Of a stretch of DNA of 46,362 nt, positions 1 through 8,316 are shown piece by piece; within the stretch, counting starts at the first letter, position 1, and the number at the start of each line of letters is the position of its first letter. The position numbers were made by a program, and so were the translations under genes. The stretch is from Actinomycetota bacterium. GTDB taxonomy: Bacteria; Actinomycetota; Actinomycetes; Mycobacteriales; Mycobacteriaceae. Under the pieces are notes generated by a model, which had not been told where the DNA came from, did no database searches, and worked only from the letters and a program-made list of their open reading frames with translations. Location of the stretch: positions 1 to 46,362 of the forward strand of contig SYAB01000399.1 of assembly GCA_005787665.1 (NCBI GenBank). Direction: 5' to 3'.

Positions 1-1362
1 GGTCTGCGGCGTCATGAACCACTCGTCGCGGTCGACCTGCGCACCCAGCTTGCCGAACTCGCGGTCGGCCTCCACCTCCGCTCCGCGGATCACGTTGCCG
101 TACAGGTCGTCTCGATGGATCACCAGCGCGGAGTAGTCCCGCCATCGAGCCGGGTAGCCGATCTTCGCGGTGAACTTGTCGAGCTTGGTCAACGCGCGCT
201 CCCGGGTGGCGGGGGTCATCCACTCCAGGTCGTCGATGCTGACCCGGTAGGCCCGGCGGAGATTCGCGACGAGTTCGTCCATCCGCGCCTTCGCCCCCGG
301 GGGGAAGTGGCGTTCCACGTAGATGCGTCCCACCGCATCCCCGAGCAGTCCCTCCACCAGGGACACGCCCCGTTTCCACCGGTCGCGGATCTGCTCGGTG
401 CCGCTGAGGATGCGGCCGTAGAAGGCGAAGTCCTCCTCGACTAGTGCTCGGGTGAGCACCGACGCGCGAGCGTGGATCAGCCGCCAGCGGGCCCAGTCCT
501 GCCAGTCGGCGAAATCTCCGCCGGACCACAGGTCGGCGAACGCGGTCAGGTAATCCGGCTGCCGCACGACGAGTTCGGCCATTCGATCCGGCGACGCTCC
601 CAGCGCGACGACCCAGCCGGTCCAATCGAATCCGGGCGCCAGGTCGGGAAGATCGGCGAAGGTGCGCAGGTTGTAGCTCAGATCCGCGTCACGGCGGCGG
701 ACCACATCCCAATGTGCGGCGGCGATCCGGGTCTCCAGTGCCACGATCCGGCCGGCCCGTTCGGCGTGTTCGTCGGGGGTCCCGCCGAAGACGAGGGCGA
801 ACATCGCGGCGATGTGAGCCGGGTATGCGCCCAGGATCGAGGCATGCTGATCGTCGCGGTAGTAGGACTCGTCGGGTAGGCCGAGTCCGGACTGGGTCAG
901 GTGGACCAGATACCGGGAGGAGTCCGCGGCGTCGGTGTCGACATAGAGACCCACCCCGCCACCGGCACCGCGACGCTGAAGCCGGCCCAGCACGCCGGCC
1001 AGTGAACCGGGATCGGCCGCGCCGTCGATGGATGCCAACTCCTCGTGCAACGGGGCCAGACCACGTCGCTCGACGGCGTCCTCGTCGAGGAAGCTGCCGT
1101 AGAGATCGCCGATGCGCTGCTCGTCGCCATCGGGCGGGGCCCCGGAGCCGGCTCCGGATCCTGATGTCGCGATGATGTCGCGTACCTGTTCCTCGGCCCG
1201 GTCGTACAGCTGCCGGAAGGCGCCGTCGGTCGCCCGGTCGGCGGGCATCGCATACTCCGCCAACCAGCGGCCGTTGACGTGTCCGAACAGGTCGTCCTGC
1301 GGACGGACCTCCGGATTGCAATGGCTGAGGTCGATCCCGGACCGTCGAGTGTCTACCGTCAC
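1..1362 (-). CDS. zmp1: M13-family zinc metalloprotease Zmp1 (N-terminal 454 residues; cut by window edge)
   Basis: The reading frame runs from a GTG at 1362 to base 1 without a stop, so only the N-terminal two thirds of a protein of about 660 residues is present. The start is supported by AAGGA a few bases upstream. The translation opens with SGIDLSHCNPEVRPQDDLFGHVNGRW-like sequence, contains GLPDESYYRDD and ends at DEWFMTPQT, all typical of M13 (neprilysin/PepO) peptidases and very close to mycobacterial Zmp1 (Rv0198c). The zinc-binding HEXXH and the NAYY region that follows this point in the family lie outside the window, so activity cannot be judged here. Zmp1 of M. tuberculosis is reported to act in host interaction and inflammasome suppression. 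The divergent neighbour is an Rv0199-like gene, which matches H37Rv order. Confidence 0.9.
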   Translation of the reverse strand, partial: MTVDTRRSGIDLSHCNPEVRPQDDLFGHVNGRWLAEYAMPADRATDGAFRQLYDRAEEQVRDIIATSGSGAGSGAPPDGDEQRIGDLYGSFLDEDAVERRGLAPLHEELASIDGAADPGSLAGVLGRLQRRGAGGGVGLYVDTDAADSSRYLVHLTQSGLGLPDESYYRDDQHASILGAYPAHIAAMFALVFGGTPDEHAERAGRIVALETRIAAAHWDVVRRRDADLSYNLRTFADLPDLAPGFDWTGWVVALGASPDRMAELVVRQPDYLTAFADLWSGGDFADWQDWARWRLIHARASVLTRALVEEDFAFYGRILSGTEQIRDRWKRGVSLVEGLLGDAVGRIYVERHFPPGAKARMDELVANLRRAYRVSIDDLEWMTPATRERALTKLDKFTAKIGYPARWRDYSALVIHRDDLYGNVIRGAEVEADREFGKLGAQVDRDEWFMTPQT

Positions 1363-1409
1363 GTCACCATCCTTACCACGCCGTCTCACGGTGGGTCGGT
1401 GACGACCGG

Positions 1410-1415
1410 TACCCT
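1410..1415 (+). promoter_or_regulatory. Candidate -10 element (TACCCT) for a leaderless transcript
   Basis: TACCCT fits the mycobacterial TANNNT -10 pattern and is followed by exactly 7 nt and the ATG at 1423. This spacing would put the transcription start on the start codon. No clear Shine-Dalgarno sequence precedes that ATG, which agrees with a leaderless mRNA. It is also the main argument for choosing 1423 over upstream in-frame starts. Confidence 0.4.
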
Positions 1416-1422
1416 CGCCTGC

Positions 1423-2037
1423 ATGTCCGAGGCCGACGAGGGGACAGCGCCCGCGGCCGCCGCCGGGGAACCCCAGAGAGAACGGCGTGCGCTGTCCGGA
1501 TACGGGGTCGCGTCCTTGCTGCTCGCCGCGCTGTCCGTCGTCGCGGTCGCGGTGCTCGCGGTGATGGCCGCTCATCACCGCGGTGCGGAGGGGGAGCGCA
1601 CTGCGCAGGCGAGGGCGATGGCGGTCGCCGCGGAGTGGACCGGCGTGCTGATCAACATGAACGCCGACAATGTCGAGACCGCGATGGCGCGGCTGCGTGA
1701 TGGCACGGTGGGCGAGCTCAACACCGGCTTCGAGGCCTCGATCGCGCCGTACCGCGACGTGGTCAGGACGTTGCGCTCCAGTACCACCGGCGAGGTGGAG
1801 TCGGTGTCGATCGAGGCGGTGCACAACAGTCTTCCGACCACCTCCGGCCAGCGCCCGCCCGCACCGGCGGCGCTGCCACCGGAACTGGCGGCCCGCACCG
1901 ACACCGTCCTGGTGGTCGCGACGTCGGTCAGCGAGAACGCCGGCGGCAAGCCGACCACGGTGCGCTGGAACCTGCGGCTCGGCGTGTCCGATGTCGACGG
2001 GACACCGATGATCTCCCGCCTGGAGTCGCTGCGGTGA
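1423..2037 (+). CDS. Mce-associated membrane protein (Rv0199-like)
   Basis: This 204-residue protein has one N-terminal transmembrane helix (about residues 25-46, VASLLLAALSVVAVAVLAVMAA) after a short charged cytoplasmic segment. An extracytoplasmic domain follows, with the NADNVETAMARLRDGTVGEL and FEASIAPYRDVVRTLRSSTTG pattern seen in Mce-associated (Mas) proteins. It resembles H37Rv Rv0199 in length and position, next to zmp1. Mas proteins are thought to support Mce lipid-import complexes, but no mce operon lies in this window. The start at 1423 is preferred because of the TACCCT-N7-ATG arrangement; an in-frame GTG at 1399 is an alternative. Its stop overlaps the start of the next gene by 4 bp (GTGA), so the two are probably translationally coupled. 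Confidence 0.8.
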   Translation: MSEADEGTAPAAAAGEPQRERRALSGYGVASLLLAALSVVAVAVLAVMAAHHRGAEGERTAQARAMAVAAEWTGVLINMNADNVETAMARLRDGTVGELNTGFEASIAPYRDVVRTLRSSTTGEVESVSIEAVHNSLPTTSGQRPPAPAALPPELAARTDTVLVVATSVSENAGGKPTTVRWNLRLGVSDVDGTPMISRLESLR

Positions 2038-2723
2038 AGAACCTGCTGCGGGTACTCGGCGTCGACGTCGCCGCACCGTTGGCCACCATCGCCGCACTGC
2101 TGACGATCGGTGTGATGCTCGGCTGGCCGCTGTGGTGGGTGTCGGTGTGCTCGATGCTGGGCCTGCTGGTCCTGCAGGCGGTGCTGGTCAACATCGTCGG
2201 CTATCGCCGCGACTCGGTAACGGTCGGTACCGATGACGATGCGCCGGGCCTTCGGCTGGCCGTAGTGGCGATCACCGCGATCGCCCTGGGTGCCGCGGTT
2301 GTGGTCGGCTACGTCCGGTGGACGCTGCCCGACCGGGACTTCACCCGTGATTCAGCGGAGGTGGTGCGGATCGCCACGGAGGTCTCCGAGGCCACCGCGA
2401 CCTTCTCCCCGGCCGACCCGGGCGCCGCGGTCGATCGCGTCACCGCGCTGATGACTCCGGAACGGGCCGAGGCGTTCCGCACTCAATTCGGCACCGTCAC
2501 AGCCGATCTGGCCAAACGCAAGGTCACTGCGCGTGCGGAGGTCATCTCTGCGGGCCTGGAGGTTCTGGGACGGTCGGCGGCCAGTGTTTCGGTGCTCCTG
2601 CGCGGGACCCAGACGGTGAGCGGCGAGCAGCCCAGCAGTGCCGTGCTGGCGCTGCGGGTGGCGCTGTCCAAGCAGGACGAGGGCTGGAAGGTCGTCGACC
2701 TGACTCCGATCAGCGCTCGTTAG
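2034..2723 (+). CDS. Mce-associated-like membrane protein (Rv0200-like)
   Basis: This 229-residue protein starts with GTG inside the stop region of the preceding gene (GTGA overlap). It has two adjacent N-terminal hydrophobic helices (about 11-34 and 38-52), a third near residues 75-95, and then a soluble C-terminal domain. That domain (RDFTRDSAEVVRIATEVSEATATFSP onward, ending in a DEGWKVVDLTPI strand) has the NTF2/SnoaL-like shape of Mce-associated proteins. Length and neighbours match H37Rv Rv0200 (229 residues). It probably acts at the membrane as a pair with the upstream gene. Its stop codon shares bases with the stop of the convergent CoA-binding gene (TTAG, 2720-2723). Confidence 0.8.
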   Translation: MKNLLRVLGVDVAAPLATIAALLTIGVMLGWPLWWVSVCSMLGLLVLQAVLVNIVGYRRDSVTVGTDDDAPGLRLAVVAITAIALGAAVVVGYVRWTLPDRDFTRDSAEVVRIATEVSEATATFSPADPGAAVDRVTALMTPERAEAFRTQFGTVTADLAKRKVTARAEVISAGLEVLGRSAASVSVLLRGTQTVSGEQPSSAVLALRVALSKQDEGWKVVDLTPISAR

Positions 2724-3151
2724 TCGCGGGACCAGCGGGCGTAGTCGACTTTGAGGCAACGGTCCATGACCACCGTCAGGCCTGCGTCCCGAGCCTGTTC
2801 GGCGACGCGTTCGTGGCGCAGACCCTGTTGCAGCCAGAGGTACTTCGGTAGCGGTGTCAACCGCAGAACGTCCTCGAGCACGGTCGGTAGGTCCTGGTGG
2901 CGACGAAAGACGTCGATCATGTCGGGAACCTTCGGCAGATCCGCCAGTCGAGGGTAGGCGGGGACGCCGTCGATCTCCGTGACGTGGGGGTTCACCGGGT
3001 AGAGCGTGTAGTGGCTGTGGCCGGCCAGGTAGCTGAACACCTCGTGGCTGGGGCGGGCCGGGTCGGGGGAGGCCCCGACGACGGCCACCGTTCGGGTGTC
3101 GCGCAGGATGTGCCGCAGCGCGGCCGGATCAGGGTTCGAGGTACCCATCAC
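2720..3151 (-). CDS. CoA-binding (Rossmann-fold) domain protein, YccU family
   Basis: This 143-residue single-domain protein carries TRTVAVVGASPDPARPSHEV near residue 20, a Rossmann nucleotide-binding loop, followed by YPVNPHVTEIDGVPAYPRLADLP and VFRRHQDLP. These are signatures of the CoA_binding_2 family, related to the CoA-binding domain of succinyl-CoA synthetase. The C-terminal LWLQQGLRHERVAEQARDAG motif is also conserved in the family. The biochemical function is not established. The frame opens with GTG at 3151, immediately followed by ATG at 3148; either may be used. The start overlaps the end of the Rv0201c-like gene by about 20 bp, so it probably belongs to the mmpL11 transcription unit. 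I do not recall a gene here in H37Rv, so it looks like an insertion relative to that genome. Confidence 0.85.
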   Translation of the reverse strand: MMGTSNPDPAALRHILRDTRTVAVVGASPDPARPSHEVFSYLAGHSHYTLYPVNPHVTEIDGVPAYPRLADLPKVPDMIDVFRRHQDLPTVLEDVLRLTPLPKYLWLQQGLRHERVAEQARDAGLTVVMDRCLKVDYARWSRD

Positions 3152-3626
3152 CGGCCTCGGCGAGATTCTGTTCGGCGGCGCGCTGGGCGCGCATCTTGGC
3201 GAATCGGTCCGAGAGTCGGCGCATCCGGATCATCAGCGACGCCGGAGGGCTCACCGTCGAGTCCAGGTAGGCGGCCAGGTCGGGGTGGGCCACGCCGATC
3301 CGGGAGGCGAACTCCGACTCGGCCAGGCCCGAGCGCTCCAGCAGCAACCGGACATGGCGGGCGGCCTCGGCCCGTTCGTTGGCCTCCAGGTGTCTACGGG
3401 CGCGGCCCAGGACCTCGATGAGTGCCTTGGAGACGCCGTACGGCGCGGCCGCCTCGAGCACTTCCTCGACCTGACGGGCCGTACGTCCGTAGGGATCGCG
3501 CTTGATCGCGACCACGATGCGCTGCCAGATGGCGATATCGCCGGACTCCAGGGCAGACCGGATCGACGCCGTCGGCCAGAACTCGACCGGGGGGTCGTCG
3601 ATCGGCCCGTCGTACTGGCGAGTCAA
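3129..3626 (-). CDS. Conserved hypothetical protein downstream of mmpL11 (Rv0201c-like), HTH-like C-terminal half
   Basis: This 165-residue soluble, charged protein is read from a TTG at 3626 that overlaps the mmpL11 stop (TTGA). No ATG or GTG in a suitable place gives a better start. Residues about 95-140 (LLERSGLAESEFASRIGVAHPDLAAYLDSTVSPP) look like an XRE-type helix-turn-helix: a first helix, a short turn and an alanine-rich second helix. The match is only moderate. The N-terminal half (IAIWQRIVVAIKRDPYGRTARQVEEVL) is unassigned. Position and length fit H37Rv Rv0201c, which is of unknown function. Coupling to mmpL11 suggests a role linked to that transporter, possibly regulatory, but this is inference. 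Confidence 0.75.
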   Translation of the reverse strand: MTRQYDGPIDDPPVEFWPTASIRSALESGDIAIWQRIVVAIKRDPYGRTARQVEEVLEAAAPYGVSKALIEVLGRARRHLEANERAEAARHVRLLLERSGLAESEFASRIGVAHPDLAAYLDSTVSPPASLMIRMRRLSDRFAKMRAQRAAEQNLAEAGDGYLEP

Positions 3627-6532
3627 CTCGCCTCCTCCAGAATCGCCACCGCAAGCCTCAGGCACCGCCGCCGGACGTCGTCCCAAGGCGCCGCCGGTTC
3701 CGACCCTCCCGCGCCGTCGCCGCCGTCGTCGGCCGGCACCGGATCGGCGAGACGGCGAACCAGTTGCGTCGCGATCCAGCGCCGCTCCGGCCGCCCCGAA
3801 CTGTAGTACCCGTCGATATCGGCCAGCACCAGGGCGGCGTTGTCGAGGTCCATCGCATCGACCAGGTCGACCAGTTCGGCGTAGTCCGCCCGGCTGTTGC
3901 GGCACAGCACCAGGGCGCTCTTCATCCGCAACGTCTCGGCGGCGGTGGGAATCTGCAGCCGGTCCCCGGTGGGCAGCTGGACATTGGTCGTCTCGACGGG
4001 GCTACGCCGTTCCACCGGGGTTTCGGTCTCCAGCGCGTCCAGCGCTACCGCCAGCCGGCCCCGCCACATCGTGATCGGATGGATCGGGCGCATCGCGGCC
4101 GACCGGGGACCGCCGGGCCGGGTGCGCCGTCGGTCGCGGATGCCGGCGGGATTTCCGGCCCGCCGCGTCGGGGACTGCGCGCCGTCACCCCCGCGTGCCG
4201 TCGCACCGCAGCCGCTGAAGGCCAGCGGGTCGGCCACGCTGACCGCGTCGGGAGCCAGTTCTTTGAGCCGGGCCGCGCTGCGGACCACCACCCGCAGGTC
4301 CGCCGGTGGGGGCGCGAGGGTCGAGATGTCGTCGGGGATGACGACGAGGTCACCGACGTCGAGCTTGGGCAGCGGCTTGTCGAAGTCGACCGACGGCAGC
4401 AGCCGGGCGAGCCAGCCGGGCAGCCACCAGTTCCACCGGTCGAAAACCGCCATCAGGGAGGGCACCAGAACCAGGCGCACCACCGTCGCGTCCACCGCGA
4501 TGGCGACCGCGCAGGCCACCCCGAGTTGGGCCACCAACGGCATACCGGCGAAGGCGAAGCCGATGAACACCGCGATCATGATCAGCGCCGCGCTGGTGAT
4601 GGTGCGGGCGCTGGTGGCCACCCCGTAGGCCACCGCGTCCCGGGTGTCCCCGGACTGCAGATAGCGCTCCCGGATCCGGGTGATCAGGAATATCTCGTAG
4701 TCCATCGACATGCAGAAGTTCATGGCCAGCACCAGCGGGGGAATGGTGCTGTCGATCGACGAGATCGGTTCGAAGCCGAGCTTCTCCAGCCAGCCCCACT
4801 GGAAGACCACCACCAGGCTGCCGTAGGCGGCGGCCACCGACAACACGGTCATCAGGACACCCTTGAGTGCCAGCACCACCGACCTGATGGAGATCAGCAG
4901 CATCACGAAGGCGATTACCGACACGAAGGCGAAGACCAGCAACTGGGTTTTCGCCACCCGGTCGTCGAAATCCTTGATCAGCGCGGTCGGGCCGCCGACG
5001 TCGATCCTGGCGCTGGCCGCTTCGGGCAGGGTGGGCAGTGTCGAGCGCAGCCAGTTGATGGTGTCGCGGGCCCGTAACTCCTCGGGATCGACCGCGAGCA
5101 CCGCCGACAGCAGCGCGCTGCGATTGTCGTCGGCGAACACCGGGGGGGAGACCGACACGATGTTGACCGCCTGCCCGGCGGTGCGGGTCACCGCGTCGAG
5201 CACCGCGGCGTTGCGCGGGTCGGAGGCGTCCGCCTCCGGGAAACTCACCAGAATGCGGACCGGCCCCAACGCGCCGGGGCCCAGCGCCTCGGCCGCGGCC
5301 GCCACCCCGCCGCGTATCTCGTGGGAGGACGGGAACTGCCGCTGCATGCTGTTGCCGAGGACCATCGAGAACGCGGGTGCGGCCAGGATCAGCAGGAAGG
5401 CCGCGGCTGCCGCCGCCGAAGCCCATGGACGGCGCATGACGGCGCCCACCCAGCGGGTCCAGAACCGCGATTGGGTGGCCTCCGGGCGGCGGGACCAGTG
5501 CAGCAGCCGGGATCGGCGGGCCGCGGCGCGGCCGAAAACGGCCAGCACAGCCGGGATCAGGGTGGCCGAGGTGAGCACCGCGAACGCCACGGCCAGGATC
5601 GCCCCGGTCGCCATCGAACGCAGGACCGGGGTGCCGATCAGGTAGATGCCGGTCAACGACGCGATCACGGTCAGGCCGGACAGCACCACGGCCAGGCCGG
5701 AGGTGGCCATCGCCGCGTCGGCCGCCTGGGCCGGGTCGCGCCCGGCCCGCAACTCCTCGCGGAACCGCATCAGGATGAACAGCGAGTAGTCGATCGCCAG
5801 GGCGATGCCGAACATCGACACCGTCGAGGTGACGAACACCGACATGGTGGTCATCGTCGACAGCAGGAAGACGACTCCCATGGTGACGACGACGGTGCAG
5901 ACACCCAGCGCCAGCGGGATCGCGGCGGCGGTCAGCGAGCCGAATACCGCGACCAGGATGATCAGGACGATCGGCAGGTTCCAGCGCTCGGCGGCGGCGA
6001 TGTCCTGTTTGGTGCTGGTCTGGGCGGCGGCGCCGAGTGCGCCCTGACCGATGACGTACAGCCGGACCCGCCCGTTGTCGGTGGTCCCTGGTCGGTCCCC
6101 CTCGACGCCCACCTTGGCGCGCAGTTGCCGCGCCACGTCGACGGCCCCGGTGTTGTCGAAACCCAGCCGCAGCGTGACCACGTAGGGCCGGTCCGGCGCT
6201 GGAGGCGGCTGAGTCGGGCTGGGCACCAACTCCACGCTGGGCACCTGCTGGGCCGCGGCTTCCAGTTCACGGACCGCGGCAGCCATATCGTCGTAGGTGG
6301 CGTCGGCGCGCGGCGCGGCGACCAGTGCCAGCGGTGAGGCGCCCTGCTCGGGGTAGTGGTCCTCGAGTTCGTACTGGACGCGCAGCGACTGCGAGCCGGG
6401 GACGTCGAAACCGCCGCCGGTGAGGTGACTGGACTGGGTCAGGGCGAGCCACAGCGACGGCGCCAGTGCCAGCAGCCAGCAGAGGAAGACCAGCCACCGG
6501 TGTCTGCGCAGGCCGGCGCTCAGACGCATCAT
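3623..6532 (-). CDS. mmpL11: RND-family lipid transporter MmpL11
   Basis: This 969-residue inner-membrane transporter has the MmpL layout: one N-terminal helix (12-30), a periplasmic loop (31-185), a bundle of helices (185-335), one further helix after it (about 370-390), a second periplasmic loop (390-530), a second bundle (530-680) and a cytoplasmic tail. The proton-relay Asp-Tyr pairs of the MmpL family are present as AIDYS (D248/Y249) and SMDYE (D611/Y612). Known role: export of monomeromycolyl diacylglycerol and mycolate wax ester, linked to biofilm formation; MmpL11 is also reported in haem uptake. The frame starts with two consecutive ATGs (6532 and 6529). The tail is Pro/Arg-rich near 770-800 and then folds into a short charged domain. 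It is the first gene of a coupled run with the Rv0201c-like and CoA-binding genes. Confidence 0.93.
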   Translation of the reverse strand: MMRLSAGLRRHRWLVFLCWLLALAPSLWLALTQSSHLTGGGFDVPGSQSLRVQYELEDHYPEQGASPLALVAAPRADATYDDMAAAVRELEAAAQQVPSVELVPSPTQPPPAPDRPYVVTLRLGFDNTGAVDVARQLRAKVGVEGDRPGTTDNGRVRLYVIGQGALGAAAQTSTKQDIAAAERWNLPIVLIILVAVFGSLTAAAIPLALGVCTVVVTMGVVFLLSTMTTMSVFVTSTVSMFGIALAIDYSLFILMRFREELRAGRDPAQAADAAMATSGLAVVLSGLTVIASLTGIYLIGTPVLRSMATGAILAVAFAVLTSATLIPAVLAVFGRAAARRSRLLHWSRRPEATQSRFWTRWVGAVMRRPWASAAAAAAFLLILAAPAFSMVLGNSMQRQFPSSHEIRGGVAAAAEALGPGALGPVRILVSFPEADASDPRNAAVLDAVTRTAGQAVNIVSVSPPVFADDNRSALLSAVLAVDPEELRARDTINWLRSTLPTLPEAASARIDVGGPTALIKDFDDRVAKTQLLVFAFVSVIAFVMLLISIRSVVLALKGVLMTVLSVAAAYGSLVVVFQWGWLEKLGFEPISSIDSTIPPLVLAMNFCMSMDYEIFLITRIRERYLQSGDTRDAVAYGVATSARTITSAALIMIAVFIGFAFAGMPLVAQLGVACAVAIAVDATVVRLVLVPSLMAVFDRWNWWLPGWLARLLPSVDFDKPLPKLDVGDLVVIPDDISTLAPPPADLRVVVRSAARLKELAPDAVSVADPLAFSGCGATARGGDGAQSPTRRAGNPAGIRDRRRTRPGGPRSAAMRPIHPITMWRGRLAVALDALETETPVERRSPVETTNVQLPTGDRLQIPTAAETLRMKSALVLCRNSRADYAELVDLVDAMDLDNAALVLADIDGYYSSGRPERRWIATQLVRRLADPVPADDGGDGAGGSEPAAPWDDVRRRCLRLAVAILEEAS

Positions 6533-6641
6533 GAACTGCTGGATGGTTGACTCCCCGCATACTGACGGTTTGCACCGATTCGCGTGGCTGCGAGCCTACC
6601 TCAGAGGCCTGGTTCGCCGGTCAGGGCGAGATCGCCGGGGC

Positions 6642-7034
6642 TCAGGCCGAGCCCGTCCGGCGACGGGCGATTGCCGCCCAGATGGCACGCCACCCGATCA
6701 GGAGGACTCCGGTCGTCAGGGTGGCGACCACCACGAACGCCGTCGCGGTACCGGCCGAGGTGGCCTTGCGCAAGGCCATTCCCACCACGACGGTGCTCAG
6801 CCACACCACCACGCCGGTGGGCACGACGGCGGTGGGTGCACGCCAGCCTCGCGCCAGCAGCCACCCGGTCAGGGTGCCGGTCAGGAACGGCCAGGCGGTC
6901 TCGGCGATGCCGGTCACGGTGAGGCCTTCGGCGTGGCTGCGGCGTCCCAGGATGGTGAATCCCAACACGAGGCAGAGGTCGGCAACCAGGGCCGTCGGGG
7001 TGCGCGATTTCTCAGTCCGGGTCGGAGTCGCCAT
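6642..7034 (-). CDS. DUF3054 family small membrane protein
   Basis: This 130-residue protein opens [20 protein letters not shown] and has four hydrophobic helices. It contains VLGFTILGRRSHAEGLTV near residue 24 and the WPFLTGTLTGWLLARGWRAP segment, which are signatures of the DUF3054 family of actinobacterial membrane proteins of unknown function. The ATG at 7034 lies inside the 3' end of the upstream UPF0104-type gene (23 bp overlap), so the two are probably co-transcribed. It occupies the place where H37Rv carries Rv0203, a secreted haem-binding protein, but it is on the other strand and unrelated. The 109 bp between it and mmpL11 hold no further gene that I can recognise. Confidence 0.82.
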   Translation of the reverse strand: MATPTRTEKSRTPTALVADLCLVLGFTILGRRSHAEGLTVTGIAETAWPFLTGTLTGWLLARGWRAPTAVVPTGVVVWLSTVVVGMALRKATSAGTATAFVVVATLTTGVLLIGWRAIWAAIARRRTGSA

Positions 7035-8235
7035 GGTCGCTCGAGGATAGGGGGGGCCGGTGCCCGCCCCGGCCGGTGGGGTCGGGCGGGGGGAGCGGGC
7101 CCTGCAGCGCGGTATCGGCAGGGTCGTGCGGGGCCCGGCGGCCATCGAGGTCGGCAAGCTCCCGGGCGGCCAGTTCGTCCACGACGGCTTCCGGGTCCAG
7201 CGCACCCTCGGTCCGGAACATGAAGAAGAAGACGACCCAGCCGATCGCGGAGATGAAAACCCAGCTCACCAGCCGGTAGATGAGCATCGCGGAGATCGCG
7301 GCGGGAAGCGGCATGCCGCTGGAGACGAGTCCGGGAACCAGCACGGCCTCGACGACCAGCAGACCGCCCGGCATCAGGGGGATCGCGCCGACGGCGCGGG
7401 CGGCGGCGTAGGCGACGGTCAGACCGGCCAGCGACGGATGCCCGCCCGCGGCGTACGCGGCGAAGGCCAGGCACGCCACGTCGGCAACCCAGTTGAACAG
7501 CGACCACCCGAAGGCCTCGCCGAGCGCTCGACGGCTCAGGCTGACCGACTCCAGCTGGGCGAGCGTCTCGCGCCACCGGCGCAACCCGGTGTCAGACGGT
7601 GTGCCGCGCGCGGAATTCACCCACCCCAGCACCTTCACCCCGATGCCGTCGATGAGTTCGGGCCGCGTCGCCACCGCCTGGGCCAGCAGCAACAGGGCCA
7701 GGAACCCGCCGAGGGTGAACAACAGGGAGAAGGGGTTGTCCTTGGCGCCCAGCAGGAACGCGCCACCGAGGCCCAGCAGTGCCAGGCCGACCACCTGCAG
7801 CGCACCGGACATCACCAGTTGCCAGGACGCGACCACCGGCGATGCGCCCCATTGGCGCTGCTGTCGATAGACGAACGTCGCCGAGAGCACCGGACCGCCG
7901 GGCAGGGTGGTGCTGAGCGCGTTGCCGGCGTAGAACACCGCCTCCGAACGCCACTGCCGGACGGTGACGCCCGCCGAGCGCAGCAGGGTCCGCTGAATCT
8001 GGGCGAAGCTGTGCATCGAGGCCATCGCGGCAAGGACGGCGGCGAGCACCCACCACAGGTTCGCCGACAGCAGGCTGATCCACGCCTGGGCGAGTTGATC
8101 CCAGACCAGGCTGGCCTCGACGGCGAGCACGACGACCGCGACGGCGAGCACCACCCAACGCACCCACCAGTACTTTCCCCGTGCCGGGGGGCGCTGCACC
8201 TCGCGGGCGTTGTTGCGCGGCGCGTCGCGGGACAC
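7012..8235 (-). CDS. UPF0104 / lysylphosphatidylglycerol synthase-type TM-region membrane protein (Rv0204c-like)
   Basis: This 407-residue polytopic membrane protein has about eight transmembrane helices between residues 24 and 345 and a Pro/Asp-rich cytoplasmic tail. The diagnostic segment [22 protein letters not shown] near residues 104-125 and [21 protein letters not shown] near 290 are the conserved motifs of the UPF0104/YbhN family, which shares the flippase-like fold of MprF. The catalytic aminoacyl-transfer domain of MprF is absent, so a lipid-handling role without lysylation is likely; this is inference. It corresponds to H37Rv Rv0204c. The start GTG at 8235 is preceded by TACCCT and 7 nt, suggesting a leaderless mRNA. 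Confidence 0.85.
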   Translation of the reverse strand: MSRDAPRNNAREVQRPPARGKYWWVRWVVLAVAVVVLAVEASLVWDQLAQAWISLLSANLWWVLAAVLAAMASMHSFAQIQRTLLRSAGVTVRQWRSEAVFYAGNALSTTLPGGPVLSATFVYRQQRQWGASPVVASWQLVMSGALQVVGLALLGLGGAFLLGAKDNPFSLLFTLGGFLALLLLAQAVATRPELIDGIGVKVLGWVNSARGTPSDTGLRRWRETLAQLESVSLSRRALGEAFGWSLFNWVADVACLAFAAYAAGGHPSLAGLTVAYAAARAVGAIPLMPGGLLVVEAVLVPGLVSSGMPLPAAISAMLIYRLVSWVFISAIGWVVFFFMFRTEGALDPEAVVDELAARELADLDGRRAPHDPADTALQGPLPPPDPTGRGGHRPPLSSSDHGDSDPD

Positions 8236-8242
8236 GGTTCTC

Positions 8243-8248
8243 AGGGTA
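8243..8248 (-). promoter_or_regulatory. Candidate -10 element (TACCCT) for the UPF0104 gene, leaderless geometry
   Basis: On the minus strand TACCCT is followed by 7 nt and the GTG at 8235. It lies in the 81-bp divergent spacer shared with the AI-2E permease gene, which has its own element of the same type on the other strand. Confidence 0.4.
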
Positions 8249-8303
8249 GCCGTGCGGGGGCCTTCCCCCTCCGATCAAGGCCGGATGTCGGCGCGGGCCG
8301 GGA

Positions 8304-8309
8304 TAGGCT
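8304..8309 (+). promoter_or_regulatory. Candidate -10 element (TAGGCT) for the AI-2E family permease, leaderless geometry
   Basis: TAGGCT is followed by GACCCGC (7 nt) and the ATG at 8317. No Shine-Dalgarno sequence is visible, which supports a leaderless transcript and the choice of 8317 as start. Confidence 0.4.
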
Positions 8310-8316
8310 GACCCGC

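Noticed and set aside
7060..8316. Upstream extension of the AI-2E permease frame (419 residues)
   Set aside because: It is antisense to the UPF0104 gene and lacks any recognisable domain, while the membrane protein begins cleanly at 8317 after a TAGGCT-N7 element.
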